A stretch of 57,318 nt of DNA from Erysipelotrichaceae bacterium (GTDB taxonomy: Bacteria > Bacillota > Clostridia > TANB77 > CAG-508), in the NCBI GenBank assembly GCA_021769225.1, contig JAETTH010000005.1:1-57318 (forward strand). The letters run 5' to 3'. The notes under the pieces are model-generated. The model did not search any database and was not told where the DNA came from. It saw only the letters and a list, made by a program, of their open reading frames with translations. Below are positions 16,079 through 25,505 of this stretch, in pieces; the stretch's first letter is position 1; every line of letters begins with the position of its first letter. The position numbers and the translations under genes are program-made.

Positions 16079-18487
16079 ATGCCAAAAGGAAGAAGAGCTA
16101 AAAAGAAAACACCAAAGATTAGTATTGATGTTGCTGTTGTTGCACTCATTATACTAAGTATATTGCTTGCAGTATTAATTTATACAAATTCAGGATATAT
16201 AGGAGAACACTTAAGCCCAATCTTAGGTGGAGTGATGGGATTTACCAAATATATATTACCAATTGGAATTTTTGCAATTGCTATTTATTTAAGCTTAGAT
16301 GATAAAGAATATGTGTATTCTAAGCTTATTCAGTATGCCATTTTTTTAATTGCCATTGCAACTGTAATGTCCATTTATCAAATTTCTTGTGATGCAATAC
16401 ATATTAATCAAGGATTTAATGAAGCAATTAAAGAATCTTATGAATTAGGTACTAAAAATATTGGAGGAGGGGCAATTGGAACAGTTGTAGCATATCCAAT
16501 TACAAATTTATTAGGTACTTTAGGGACTGTCATTTTATGTATTGGACTTGCTATTATTCAATTGATGTTTATGTTTGGATTTAAACCAACTAAATATATT
16601 GCAGCTATGATTGAAAATGCAGAGGATAGAAAAGAACAAAAACGTGAGGAAAAATTAAAGATGCAAGAAATGAGAAAGAAAGTAGATTCTCATAAAGAAA
16701 CAAGAAAAGAAAGAAAGGCAAGAGAGGAAGAAGAGAAAAAGAAATTAGAATTAGAATCACTTCCAATTGAAGATCAGATTACGATTAATTTGAATGAGCC
16801 ATCACCTTCAAAATTAAAGAAATATAACCATGGAAAAGATGATTTAAATCCTTTAGGTATGGAAAATAAAGAAACTACAAAACCAGATTATCTTGAAGGA
16901 AATTTATTTAAAACACAAGAAGAGACGAAGGAAGAGAAAACAAAAGAAGTTTTAGTGTTAGAACATGCTTTAACTGCTGTAGATGAGGGATATGAATTTC
17001 CTCCAATAGAATTGTTAAGTCCAGGAACAGGAAGAACTTTAAAGGGAGGCAAAAAAGCAGTTGCAGATACTGCTACGAAACTTCAGAAAACATTATACAG
17101 TTTTGGAGTTTCTGCAAAAGTAGAAAATGTATCTGTTGGACCAGCAATTACTCGCTATGAATTAAAACCAGCAGAGGGTGTTAGAGTTAGTAAAATTGCA
17201 AATTTAGCAGATGATATTGCTTTAAACTTAGCAGCAGAGACAATTCGTATTGAAGCTCCTATTCCAGGAAAACAAGCAGTAGGAATAGAAATTCCAAATA
17301 AAGAAAATGAAGTTGTACATTTAAGAGATATTATCGAATCAGATACCTTTAAAGACCATAAATCAAAGTTAGCATTTGCTTTAGGAAAAGATGTGGCTGG
17401 AACAGAAGTTGTTGCAGATATTGCAAAAATGCCACATGTTTTAATTGCAGGTGCAACTGGATCAGGTAAGAGTGTTTGTATTAATACGATTATTTCTAGT
17501 ATTATTTATAAATCAAAACCAAGTGAAGTGAAACTATTAATGGTAGATCCAAAAGTAGTAGAGTTATCTGTATATAATGGAATTCCACATTTATTAATTC
17601 CTGTTGTTACAGATCCCAAAAAAGCCGCAGGTGCTTTAGCTTGGGCAGTACAAGAGATGGTAAACAGATATAGTTTATTTGCAGCTAAAGGTGTTCGTGA
17701 TATGAAAGGATACAATGAAGCTGTAGAAAAAGAAAATGGAACAGGAAAATTACCTCATATTGTGATTATTATTGATGAGCTTGCAGATTTAATGATGGTA
17801 GCTGCAAAGGATGTAGAAGATGCTATTTGCCGATTAGCACAAATGGCAAGGGCTGCAGGTATGCATTTGGTAATTGCAACACAAAGACCATCTGTTGATG
17901 TTATCACAGGTATTATTAAAGCTAATATTCCATCTAGAATTGCATTTGCAGTGTCTTCACAAGTAGATTCTAGAACAATTTTAGATATGGTTGGTGCAGA
18001 AAAGCTATTAGGAAAAGGTGATATGTTATTTTTTCCATCTGGTGCACCAAAACCTACTAGAGTGCAAGGAGCTTTTATTTCAGATAAAGAAGTAGAAAAA
18101 ATTGTAGACTTCTTAAAATCTAATGGAGAAGTTAATTATAACGAGGATATTATCGAGTCAATTGAAAAGGCAAATAGTACGGATAAAGAAATGAAAGAAC
18201 AAGAAGATGACGATGATACAGATCCATTTTTAATGGATGCAATTGATACTGTTGTAGAAACAGGACAAGCATCAACTTCTTTTATCCAAAGAAGATTTAA
18301 GGTAGGATATGCAAGAGCAGGAAGAATTATTGACCAAATGGAAGAAAGAGGAGTTATTTCAGGTTACCAGGGTAGTAAGCCAAGAGAAGTATTACTTTCA
18401 AAAGAACGTTGGGCAGAGCTAAAAATGTCTGGAAATGTGGAAGGACAAGGAGAACCAAGTTCAGTAGGAACTAATCTAGAAGAATAA
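16079..18487 (+). CDS. DNA translocase FtsK/SpoIIIE
   Basis: An 802-residue hexameric DNA pump. A basic start and four N-terminal membrane spans (within about residues 15-175) are followed by a charged linker to about 290. The motor domain has Walker A (AGATGSGKS), the Walker B region (IIIIDELADLM) and ATQRPSVDVITG. A C-terminal winged-helix gamma domain (QASTSFIQRRFKVGYARAGRIID) reads DNA polarity. It clears chromosome from the division septum or moves it into the forespore. The ATG at 16070 abuts the AGAAGGG ribosome site with zero spacing, so the next ATG at 16079, 9 nt away, is preferred. Given spoVT, a SpoIIIE role is plausible. Confidence 0.94.
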   Translation: MPKGRRAKKKTPKISIDVAVVALIILSILLAVLIYTNSGYIGEHLSPILGGVMGFTKYILPIGIFAIAIYLSLDDKEYVYSKLIQYAIFLIAIATVMSIYQISCDAIHINQGFNEAIKESYELGTKNIGGGAIGTVVAYPITNLLGTLGTVILCIGLAIIQLMFMFGFKPTKYIAAMIENAEDRKEQKREEKLKMQEMRKKVDSHKETRKERKAREEEEKKKLELESLPIEDQITINLNEPSPSKLKKYNHGKDDLNPLGMENKETTKPDYLEGNLFKTQEETKEEKTKEVLVLEHALTAVDEGYEFPPIELLSPGTGRTLKGGKKAVADTATKLQKTLYSFGVSAKVENVSVGPAITRYELKPAEGVRVSKIANLADDIALNLAAETIRIEAPIPGKQAVGIEIPNKENEVVHLRDIIESDTFKDHKSKLAFALGKDVAGTEVVADIAKMPHVLIAGATGSGKSVCINTIISSIIYKSKPSEVKLLMVDPKVVELSVYNGIPHLLIPVVTDPKKAAGALAWAVQEMVNRYSLFAAKGVRDMKGYNEAVEKENGTGKLPHIVIIIDELADLMMVAAKDVEDAICRLAQMARAAGMHLVIATQRPSVDVITGIIKANIPSRIAFAVSSQVDSRTILDMVGAEKLLGKGDMLFFPSGAPKPTRVQGAFISDKEVEKIVDFLKSNGEVNYNEDIIESIEKANSTDKEMKEQEDDDDTDPFLMDAIDTVVETGQASTSFIQRRFKVGYARAGRIIDQMEERGVISGYQGSKPREVLLSKERWAELKMSGNVEGQGEPSSVGTNLEE

Positions 18488-18510
18488 AAATCAAGACAAA
18501 GGAGAAGAAC

Positions 18511-20085
18511 ATGTCAAAAGAAGACTTGATTAAGAAATTTAATATGATCGACTATAACAACGAGCTAGAAAAAATCTTAGAAACCAAACCTTTTTCTGGA
18601 GACACAAAGAATCTTCTCCTTAGTATGTTATATAAAATTGAAAATGCCTATAAGGATTATAGACAAGTAAAACAGGAAGTAGTAAGTAAAAGTGATTTTA
18701 TTGAAGAAATTCTAGAAATTATAAAGCAAGTAAAAGAAATTAGAATTGCACAGCCTCGTACAGAGGAGATTAAGCTATTAGAGGAAAAACAAGTAAAATT
18801 TATTATTGATAAAGAGAAAGAAACAATTTTAGTATTGCCAAATGAAAAGAGTTTGCTATATAGTTTATATAAAATAACCAATCAGGAAAAGTGTATTCAG
18901 GAAGAAGATACAATCCTTTCTGTGCCCTTTTGCGAGTTTTTAAATATTGGGAATAATATGAATCAGTCTGAAATTATTCGTGATTTTAATGGATGGACTT
19001 GGGAAATTGCAGAAACAGAAATAGAAAGTATAGAATATAATTTGGCATTTCAGAATTTAATTTATTTATTTGGTAAAGAATTTCTTCAAGAGTGGATTCA
19101 TGAAAGTGGTGAAAAAAAGGTTCTTCTAAAAGAATTTGAATCAATTTTATGGCAAAAATATGGAGAAGAAAAAAGGAAGCTTTTATTAAAAAACTTATAT
19201 CAAGTAATTTTGCTTACCTACTATCATATTCATGAAGAAGAAAAACAAAAGTTACTAGATTATCAAGAACAAAAAGAAGAAAGTTTAAAAAAACTAGAAA
19301 ATAAGAAGGTATTCTTACAAGAAATTACAGATCAAAAGAAGAATCTAACAGAACAAATAAAAAGAATAGACATCATTTTAAATGATCGAGAATTAATGAT
19401 AAAAGAATATAAACAAAGAAATAGTAAGCTTGCTAATAAAGATAAAATTTTTAGTATTAGTCATTTAAATGATTTATTAGAAAAAGAAAGACAAGAAGCA
19501 TTAAGGAAAATTAGTGAATATAATAAATTATTAGATCCTCTTCAATATGTTCATCAGAAAGAAGAGTTATATCAGCAAGTAGAGTTTTTAAAAGAAATGA
19601 AATTAGAAACAAAGATAGAAATAAGTCCTTTTTTAATTAATTTACAAAGATGCTTTTTAGCTTGTTTTAAGTTAGAAATTGAGAAGATCGATAATAAAAA
19701 AGATGTCTTAAAATATCTGTCTATTTTTCGATATTATCATTTTTTACCATGCGGTAGGAATAAGAAGATTTTTGAAGTAGAAGAGTTAAAGTTGCAACTA
19801 GGGGAAATTCTAACTCTTTTATTACAGAAAGCATTTTTGTATGAAGTGGTAGAGAAATTTTCAAAAGAGGATAAGCAAAATGAAGAAATTCTAAAACAAC
19901 TATTTCTAACTAAAATTATTGATATGGAAAATATCTATTTTAAGATTAGAAAAAAAGAAGAGAAATTTGTTCTTGAAATATATGATACAAACATTTTAGA
20001 AAATGAAATTTCTTTAGAGAGGAATTTTACAAAAGAGGATTTACTAGTAAAGTTAAATAAAAATATAAAAGTAATCAAAAAATAG
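18511..20085 (+). CDS. Large coiled-coil protein of unknown function
   Basis: A 524-residue soluble protein, charged and leucine-rich, with a clear coiled coil at about residues 245-375 (EEKQKLLDYQEQKEE onward). No catalytic motif, signal peptide or membrane span is visible. The start follows AAAGGAGAAG. It is 23 bp after the FtsK/SpoIIIE gene and 30 bp before a beta-CASP nuclease, so it is probably co-expressed with them. I do not recognise a family. A link with DNA translocation or septation can only be guessed from position. Confidence 0.72.
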   Translation: MSKEDLIKKFNMIDYNNELEKILETKPFSGDTKNLLLSMLYKIENAYKDYRQVKQEVVSKSDFIEEILEIIKQVKEIRIAQPRTEEIKLLEEKQVKFIIDKEKETILVLPNEKSLLYSLYKITNQEKCIQEEDTILSVPFCEFLNIGNNMNQSEIIRDFNGWTWEIAETEIESIEYNLAFQNLIYLFGKEFLQEWIHESGEKKVLLKEFESILWQKYGEEKRKLLLKNLYQVILLTYYHIHEEEKQKLLDYQEQKEESLKKLENKKVFLQEITDQKKNLTEQIKRIDIILNDRELMIKEYKQRNSKLANKDKIFSISHLNDLLEKERQEALRKISEYNKLLDPLQYVHQKEELYQQVEFLKEMKLETKIEISPFLINLQRCFLACFKLEIEKIDNKKDVLKYLSIFRYYHFLPCGRNKKIFEVEELKLQLGEILTLLLQKAFLYEVVEKFSKEDKQNEEILKQLFLTKIIDMENIYFKIRKKEEKFVLEIYDTNILENEISLERNFTKEDLLVKLNKNIKVIKK

Positions 20086-20115
20086 CTTAAATAAGAAAGG
20101 AAGAAAAAAACATTT

Positions 20116-21768
20116 ATGAATATTACATTTTTAGGTGCAACAAAAACGGTAACTGGTTCTAATTTTTTAGTAGAAGGAGCAGGTAAAAAATTTTTAGTAG
20201 ATTGTGGTATGTATCAAGGGGCGGCACAAGATGAAATGGAGAATTCAGCTCCTTTTGCCTTTAATGTGAATGAAATTGATTTTATGTTATTAACACATGC
20301 TCATATTGATCACTCTGGTAGAATTCCTAAATTATATAATGAGGGTTTTCGCAAACGTATTTATGCGACTAAAGCAACTTGCGATTTGTGTGGTATTATG
20401 CTTCCAGATAGTGGACATATTCAAGAAATGGAAATTGAGTGGAGAAATCGCAAGAGAAAAAGAGAAGGAAAGAAACCTCTTCCACCTTTGTATACAGCAG
20501 AAGATGCTTTAAAATGTTTAGAAGTGTTTTGTCCTGTTTCTTATGATGAAATTATAGAGATTGATGAAAACATCCATGTTCGTTTTAATGATGCTGGTCA
20601 TATGCTTGGTTCAAGTATTATAGAGATTTGGATTAAGGAAAATGGAGAAGAAAAGAAAGTTGTCTTTACAGGAGATTTAGGAAATAATGATATTCCTTTA
20701 TTAGATTCTCCAACGATGATTGATAGTTGTGATTATTTAGTAATGGAATCTACTTATGGTAGTAGACTCCATATGAGAAATGATGATAAAGCTCAGATGT
20801 TTTTAGATATTGTTTCAGAGACATTAGAAAATGGTGGAACTGTTGTAATTCCTTCTTTTGCAGTAGGAAGAACACAAGAGATTCTTTATGAAATTAATAA
20901 ATTAAAAGGTGAAAAGCCAGATGATGAGGAGTTTAAAAGAAAGTATGAAACTATTATGAAGACTCCTGTGTATGTGGATAGTCCTTTGGCTATTTCTGCA
21001 ACAGAGATTTTTCGTGAGAACATGAATCTTTTTGAAGAAGAGGTTCAAGAAGATTTAAGAAGAGGAGATAATCCATTAGAGTTTCCAGGTCTTAAATTTA
21101 CTGTAACAGCGGAGGAATCTAAAGCATTAAATGAAAGCAATATTCCATCTATTATTATTTCTGCAAGTGGTATGTGTGAAGTGGGAAGAATTAAGCATCA
21201 TTTAAAACATAATTTATGGAATCCAAAGAGTACTATTTTGTTTGTTGGTTACCAAGCACCAGGAACATTAGGATACAGAATTGTAAATGGTGAGAAAAAG
21301 GTAAAAATTTTTGGAGATGAAATTGCAGTTAATGCAAGAATTGAATATATAGAAGGATATTCGGGTCATGCTGACCAAGAGTGGCTTTTAAACTTTGTTT
21401 ATTCTTTTATTCGTAAGCCAAAACATATCTTCTTAGTACATGGAGAAGAGGAAAGTCAGATTGTATTAAAAGATAAGATTGAAGAAACCACATCTTTGCC
21501 TGTTACCATTCCAAGCTTTGGAGATGAATATCATATTGAGGCAGATCAAGTTGAGCTTATTGGCAATGTGGAGCCAAAAGCAGTTGTGAAAGGTGTAAAA
21601 GCAGAAGCGATTGAGAGACTTGAAAAATTAAAAGATGAAATTACAGATATGGAGAATATTGTAAAAGATGAAATTTTAACAGAGGATGCAACAGATGAAG
21701 ATGTTATTAAACTAAATTTAAGAATGAAAGAACTAGAATCTCAGATTTTAAGAATTATTCAAAATTAG
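20116..21768 (+). CDS. MBL-fold beta-CASP ribonuclease
   Basis: A 550-residue metallo-beta-lactamase of the CPSF/RNase J-related group. The zinc-binding HAHIDHSG, the later D-A-GH motif (FNDAGHMLGSS), FTGDLGN, the beta-CASP domain (SFAVGRTQEILYEI and ISASGMCEVGRIKHHL) and the final YSGHADQ and HGEEE motifs are in the expected order. It has neither the KH domains of archaeal relatives nor the RNase J tail, matching bacterial YsaH/TTHA0252-like exonucleases acting on RNA. A coiled C-terminal extension of about 60 residues is present. It is the last gene of its run and faces a small RNA on the opposite strand. Confidence 0.9.
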   Translation: MNITFLGATKTVTGSNFLVEGAGKKFLVDCGMYQGAAQDEMENSAPFAFNVNEIDFMLLTHAHIDHSGRIPKLYNEGFRKRIYATKATCDLCGIMLPDSGHIQEMEIEWRNRKRKREGKKPLPPLYTAEDALKCLEVFCPVSYDEIIEIDENIHVRFNDAGHMLGSSIIEIWIKENGEEKKVVFTGDLGNNDIPLLDSPTMIDSCDYLVMESTYGSRLHMRNDDKAQMFLDIVSETLENGGTVVIPSFAVGRTQEILYEINKLKGEKPDDEEFKRKYETIMKTPVYVDSPLAISATEIFRENMNLFEEEVQEDLRRGDNPLEFPGLKFTVTAEESKALNESNIPSIIISASGMCEVGRIKHHLKHNLWNPKSTILFVGYQAPGTLGYRIVNGEKKVKIFGDEIAVNARIEYIEGYSGHADQEWLLNFVYSFIRKPKHIFLVHGEEESQIVLKDKIEETTSLPVTIPSFGDEYHIEADQVELIGNVEPKAVVKGVKAEAIERLEKLKDEITDMENIVKDEILTEDATDEDVIKLNLRMKELESQILRIIQN

Positions 21769-21774
21769 CAACAA

Positions 21775-21941
21775 AAATAAAAAGCCCCATCTGACTAGTC
21801 TCAGATGGGTGAAGTTGGAAAAATCCTCGACCAAAAGGAAAATCCATTCTTCGTTTGGAGGTTAGCAATCTGGTAAATCAAATATCATAAAATGATAAGA
21901 TGTAAAATCTCCCAATACGATGTCACAAAATGCGACTTCAT
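21775..21941 (-). ncRNA. Small structured RNA of about 167 nt (6S-like?)
   Basis: A complete independent transcription unit on the minus strand: promoter at 21976-21948, predicted start at A21941, and a perfect 9-bp terminator hairpin (CCCATCTGA / TCAGATGGG, 21809-21786) followed by a U-rich tail near 21775. There is no plausible protein. The RNA can close on itself: TGAAGT near the 5' end pairs with ACTTCA just before the terminator, and the middle contains TATCAT/ATGATA and TTGG/CCAA stems. Length and the single long rod with internal bubbles recall 6S RNA, but I could not match a signature. SRP, tmRNA and RNase P features are absent. Its 3' end meets the 3' end of the beta-CASP ribonuclease gene. 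Confidence 0.68.
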
Positions 21942-21947
21942 AGTACA

Positions 21948-21976
21948 ATTATACAATATTTACCAGTAAAAGTCAA
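21948..21976 (-). promoter_or_regulatory. Strong sigma-A promoter of the small RNA
   Basis: Minus strand: TTGACT (21976-21971), 17-bp spacer, TATAAT (21953-21948). This is one of the best promoters in the window. Confidence 0.85.
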
Positions 21977-22002
21977 CATAAAATAGAACAAAGGAGAAAA
22001 AC

Positions 22003-23910
22003 ATGAAAACAAAGTTCATAAATGATGCAATCATTGGCAATGATAATATGGCAGTTAGTTTTAGTAAAAAAGGAGAATTATTAAGGCTATTTTTTCCAAG
22101 TACAGATTATAAGCAATTTGTTGAGTTCTTTCATACGGGATTAAAAATCAATGATTCTAATTTAGTTTATTTACATGATGATATTAATAATTTATATAAT
22201 CAATATTATACAGAAAATACAAATGTTTTAAATACAGAAATTTATAATTCTTATTTTAATTTAAAAATATTTCAAACAGATTTTGTTACTATTAGTCAAG
22301 ATGTTTTAGTAAAAAGATATACTTTCTATAATGAAAATACGATTAATTTAGATTTAAAGTTTTTAATCCACTCAAAGTTATTTTCAAATTATAATAACAT
22401 GATTAGTTGTTTAATAGAAGATAATTGTATGAGACAATATTGTCATGACTATATTTTTAATGTTTTTTCAAAAGAGCCAATTTTGAGTCATCAAATTCAT
22501 GGAACAAAAGAAAATATTAGTACAGGAATGATTTTTGATAAAGATTATATAGGGATGGCTTCTGATTCTAGTATTAGTTATGATATTGGAATAATAAAAC
22601 CAGGTGAGAAAAAACGATTAGATATTTTTATTAAGATTCATGATAATAATTTAGAAAAATCCATGAGTCATACAGAAGAAAAAATGGAAGAATTAAGAAA
22701 AATTGATGCCGCGAAAGAAGAACAACTGGCAAAGAAATATTGGAGAAGATATGTCGAAAAACATGATACAATCAATTTAGAAAATCTTTCAATAGGATTA
22801 GCGGAAAAATTAAAGCAGATTTATACTCGTTCTATTTTATTATTTCCTCTACTTACCAATAGTAGAACAGGTGGAATTTCAGCAGCTCTAGAAATTGACG
22901 AAGAACAAGAAAAATGTGGGCGTTATTCTTATTGTTGGACAAGAGATGCCATATTTGTAACAGAGGCAATGGATTTGCTTGGAATGGAAAAAGATACAGA
23001 AAAATTTTATAAAATCTTTTGTAAAGAGACTCAAAATAGAAGAGGAATGTGGGAACAAAGATATTATACAGATGGAAGACTGGCTCCATGTTGGGGATAT
23101 CAAATCGATGAAACTGCAAGTGTGATTCATGGAATTTATAGCCACTATACCAAAACAAAAGATCTAAAATTTTTAAGAGATAATTTAAAAATGTGTGAAA
23201 AAGGAGTAGCATTTTTGAAAACTTATTTAAATGACGTTTTCAAATCAGAAAGGAAAATGCAAGTAAGCTATGACCTTTGGGAAATGGATGAGGGAATTCA
23301 TTTATATTCTATGGCAAGCATTTTTTCTAGTTTTGAATCGATGATTCATATTTATGATGAGTTAACAGAAACTTTTCAAAAGAATCGATTAAAATTAGAA
23401 CAAATAGAAAAAGAAAAACAAGAACTTAACAATCAACTACTTGAAATTAAAAAGTTTTGTATTACAAACTTATATGATGAATCGAAAAAAAGCTTCGTAA
23501 GAGGAGTACAAAATAGAAGTATTGATATTTCAACCATTGGTGCAATTGTTCCATTTAATATGTTTAGTCCAAAAGAAAAAGAGGTACAAAATACGGTTGA
23601 AAAAATTAATTTAACACTAAGAACTTATACAGGTGGGTATTTAAGATTTGAAAATGATACTTATCTTGGTGGAAGAAATCCTTGGCCAATTACAACATTA
23701 TGGATGGCACTTTACTATATTAAATTAGGAGAATATGACAAAGCAAAAGAGTGTTTAAGTTTTGTTATAAAAACTGCAACAGAGCATGGTTTTTTAGGAG
23801 AACAAGTGGATAATAGTACCATGAAAACAAATTGGGTAATAGGACTTGGATGGTCTCATGCCATGTTTATTATTGTTTTATACTATTTAAAACAAAATGG
23901 AAAGCTCTAG
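22003..23910 (+). CDS. GH15 glucoamylase-like glucan hydrolase
   Basis: A 635-residue cytoplasmic enzyme (no signal peptide). The N-terminal beta-sandwich (about 1-260) and C-terminal alpha/alpha-barrel match glycoside hydrolase family 15. Barrel motifs seen: YCWTRDAIF near 307, YDLWEMDEG with the probable catalytic acid E427, RNPWPITTLW, and GEQVD with the probable catalytic base E600. It probably releases glucose from short alpha-glucans or glycogen; trehalose is a possible alternative in this family. AAAGGAG precedes the ATG. It is a single gene between the small RNA and radA, with no glycogen genes nearby. Confidence 0.87.
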   Translation: MKTKFINDAIIGNDNMAVSFSKKGELLRLFFPSTDYKQFVEFFHTGLKINDSNLVYLHDDINNLYNQYYTENTNVLNTEIYNSYFNLKIFQTDFVTISQDVLVKRYTFYNENTINLDLKFLIHSKLFSNYNNMISCLIEDNCMRQYCHDYIFNVFSKEPILSHQIHGTKENISTGMIFDKDYIGMASDSSISYDIGIIKPGEKKRLDIFIKIHDNNLEKSMSHTEEKMEELRKIDAAKEEQLAKKYWRRYVEKHDTINLENLSIGLAEKLKQIYTRSILLFPLLTNSRTGGISAALEIDEEQEKCGRYSYCWTRDAIFVTEAMDLLGMEKDTEKFYKIFCKETQNRRGMWEQRYYTDGRLAPCWGYQIDETASVIHGIYSHYTKTKDLKFLRDNLKMCEKGVAFLKTYLNDVFKSERKMQVSYDLWEMDEGIHLYSMASIFSSFESMIHIYDELTETFQKNRLKLEQIEKEKQELNNQLLEIKKFCITNLYDESKKSFVRGVQNRSIDISTIGAIVPFNMFSPKEKEVQNTVEKINLTLRTYTGGYLRFENDTYLGGRNPWPITTLWMALYYIKLGEYDKAKECLSFVIKTATEHGFLGEQVDNSTMKTNWVIGLGWSHAMFIIVLYYLKQNGKL

Positions 23911-23967
23911 TTAAACTTATGAAATGATTAGAATAAAGTCGGAAAGATAAGAGAAGATTAAAATAAA

Positions 23968-24006
23968 AAATACAAATTAGAATAATTCTAGTTTGTATTT
24001 TTATTT
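23968..24006 (+). terminator. Terminator after the GH15 gene
   Basis: AAATACAAA...TAGAAT pairs with ATTCTA...TTTGTATTT, followed by a T-rich tract. Confidence 0.8.
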
Positions 24007-24079
24007 TTTCTTGTTGATTTCTTGTGATTTAAAATCCTTTGTTTTTCTTTTTAGAAATATTTCTTTTTTAGCTAGTACG

Positions 24080-24088
24080 TGATATAAT
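24080..24088 (+). promoter_or_regulatory. Extended -10 promoter of radA-disA
   Basis: TGATATAAT, 27 bp before the radA start; no clear -35. Confidence 0.5.
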
Positions 24089-24115
24089 AAGCAAAAAATA
24101 AAGATAGGAGAAAAC

Positions 24116-25474
24116 ATGGCAAAGGCAAAAACAATATTTGTGTGTAGCAGTTGTGGATATGAATCAGCAAAATGGTTAGGAAAGTGTCCTGGCTGTAATG
24201 AGTGGAATACTTTTTATGAAGAGAAAATTTCAAAAAATAGTGATTCTAAAAGTGATAAGCCCAAATTTATTGATCCAACCCCATTAAATCATGTAGAAGG
24301 AAAAGAGACAAGTAGAACTTCTACTGGAATTGGAGAATTAGATAGAGTGTTAGGTGGAGGACTTGTAAAAGGCTCTTTGATTTTGGTTGGTGGAGAGCCT
24401 GGAATTGGAAAGTCTACTTTAATTTTGCAGATTTGTGACAAATTAAAAGAAGAAGGAAAAGTTCTTTATGTTTCAGGAGAAGAATCAGCAGAACAAGTAA
24501 AATTAAGAGCTGATCGCCTTGGAATTCAAAATGAGGATATACTATTTCTAGGAGAAACAGATATTGATTTAATTGAAGAGGCAATTGATAAAGTAAATCC
24601 TAAATTAGTCATTATTGATTCTATTCAAACTATGTATTCAGATGAAATTACATCAGCAGCTGGTAGTGTTAGTCAGGTAAGAGAAATTACTGCTCGAATT
24701 ATGAGAACTTGTAAATCAAAGGCAATTACTACCATTATTATTGGTCATGTTACCAAAGAGGGAAATATTGCAGGACCAAGAGTACTAGAACATATGGTAG
24801 ATACTGTTTTATATATTGAAGGAGAAAGATATTTCTCTTATCGAATTTTAAGAGGTGTTAAGAATCGTTTTGGATCAACCAATGAGATTGGTATGTTTGA
24901 GATGCAAAATGAAGGTATGGTAGAAATTATAAATCCATCTTCTGTGTTAATTTCAGAAAGAGAGGATAATCCAGCAGGTTCTGTGATTGTAGCTAGTATG
25001 GAAGGAACAAGGCCACTTTTAATAGAGCTTCAAGCTTTAACAACACCAAGTGTATTTGGAATGCCAAGAAGAACTCCTAATGGTATTGATTATAATCGTC
25101 TTACCTTATTAATTGCTGTATTAGAGAAAAAGGCTGGACTTATGCTTGGAAATCAGGATGTTTATTTAAATGTAGTAAGTGGAATTAAAATTAATGAACC
25201 TGCTATTGACTTAGGAATTATACTGGTTGCAGCATCTAGCTATAAAAATGTAAGTATTCCAAAAACTACTGTTGTTATTGGAGAAGTTGGCCTTACAGGT
25301 GAAGTAAGAAGAGTAAATATGATTGAAAAAAGATTAAAAGAAGCAGAAAAATTAGGATTTAAAAAATGTATCATACCAGAAAGTAATAAAAAACTATTGA
25401 AAGAAACGTTTAAATTAGATATAATAGGCGTGAAAGATATAGCAGAAGCTATGAAAAGTGTAGGGTTAAAATAA
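24116..25474 (+). CDS. radA: DNA repair protein RadA
   Basis: A 452-residue RecA-like branch-migration ATPase. The N-terminal zinc finger (CSSCGYESAKWLGKCPGC), Walker A GGEPGIGKST, the RadA-specific KNRFG motif (GVKNRFGST) and a C-terminal Lon-protease-like domain are all present and in order. It helps process recombination intermediates. It is followed 31 bp later by disA, the classical radA-disA pair. Confidence 0.97.
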   Translation: MAKAKTIFVCSSCGYESAKWLGKCPGCNEWNTFYEEKISKNSDSKSDKPKFIDPTPLNHVEGKETSRTSTGIGELDRVLGGGLVKGSLILVGGEPGIGKSTLILQICDKLKEEGKVLYVSGEESAEQVKLRADRLGIQNEDILFLGETDIDLIEEAIDKVNPKLVIIDSIQTMYSDEITSAAGSVSQVREITARIMRTCKSKAITTIIIGHVTKEGNIAGPRVLEHMVDTVLYIEGERYFSYRILRGVKNRFGSTNEIGMFEMQNEGMVEIINPSSVLISEREDNPAGSVIVASMEGTRPLLIELQALTTPSVFGMPRRTPNGIDYNRLTLLIAVLEKKAGLMLGNQDVYLNVVSGIKINEPAIDLGIILVAASSYKNVSIPKTTVVIGEVGLTGEVRRVNMIEKRLKEAEKLGFKKCIIPESNKKLLKETFKLDIIGVKDIAEAMKSVGLK

Positions 25475-25505
25475 GATTTTAATAAATCTAAGTTGTGAAA
25501 GTGAT

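Noticed and set aside
22853-23212. Minus-strand open frames within the GH15 gene
   Set aside because: Antisense to conserved catalytic motifs of GH15; Phe/Leu-rich translation typical of a shadow.
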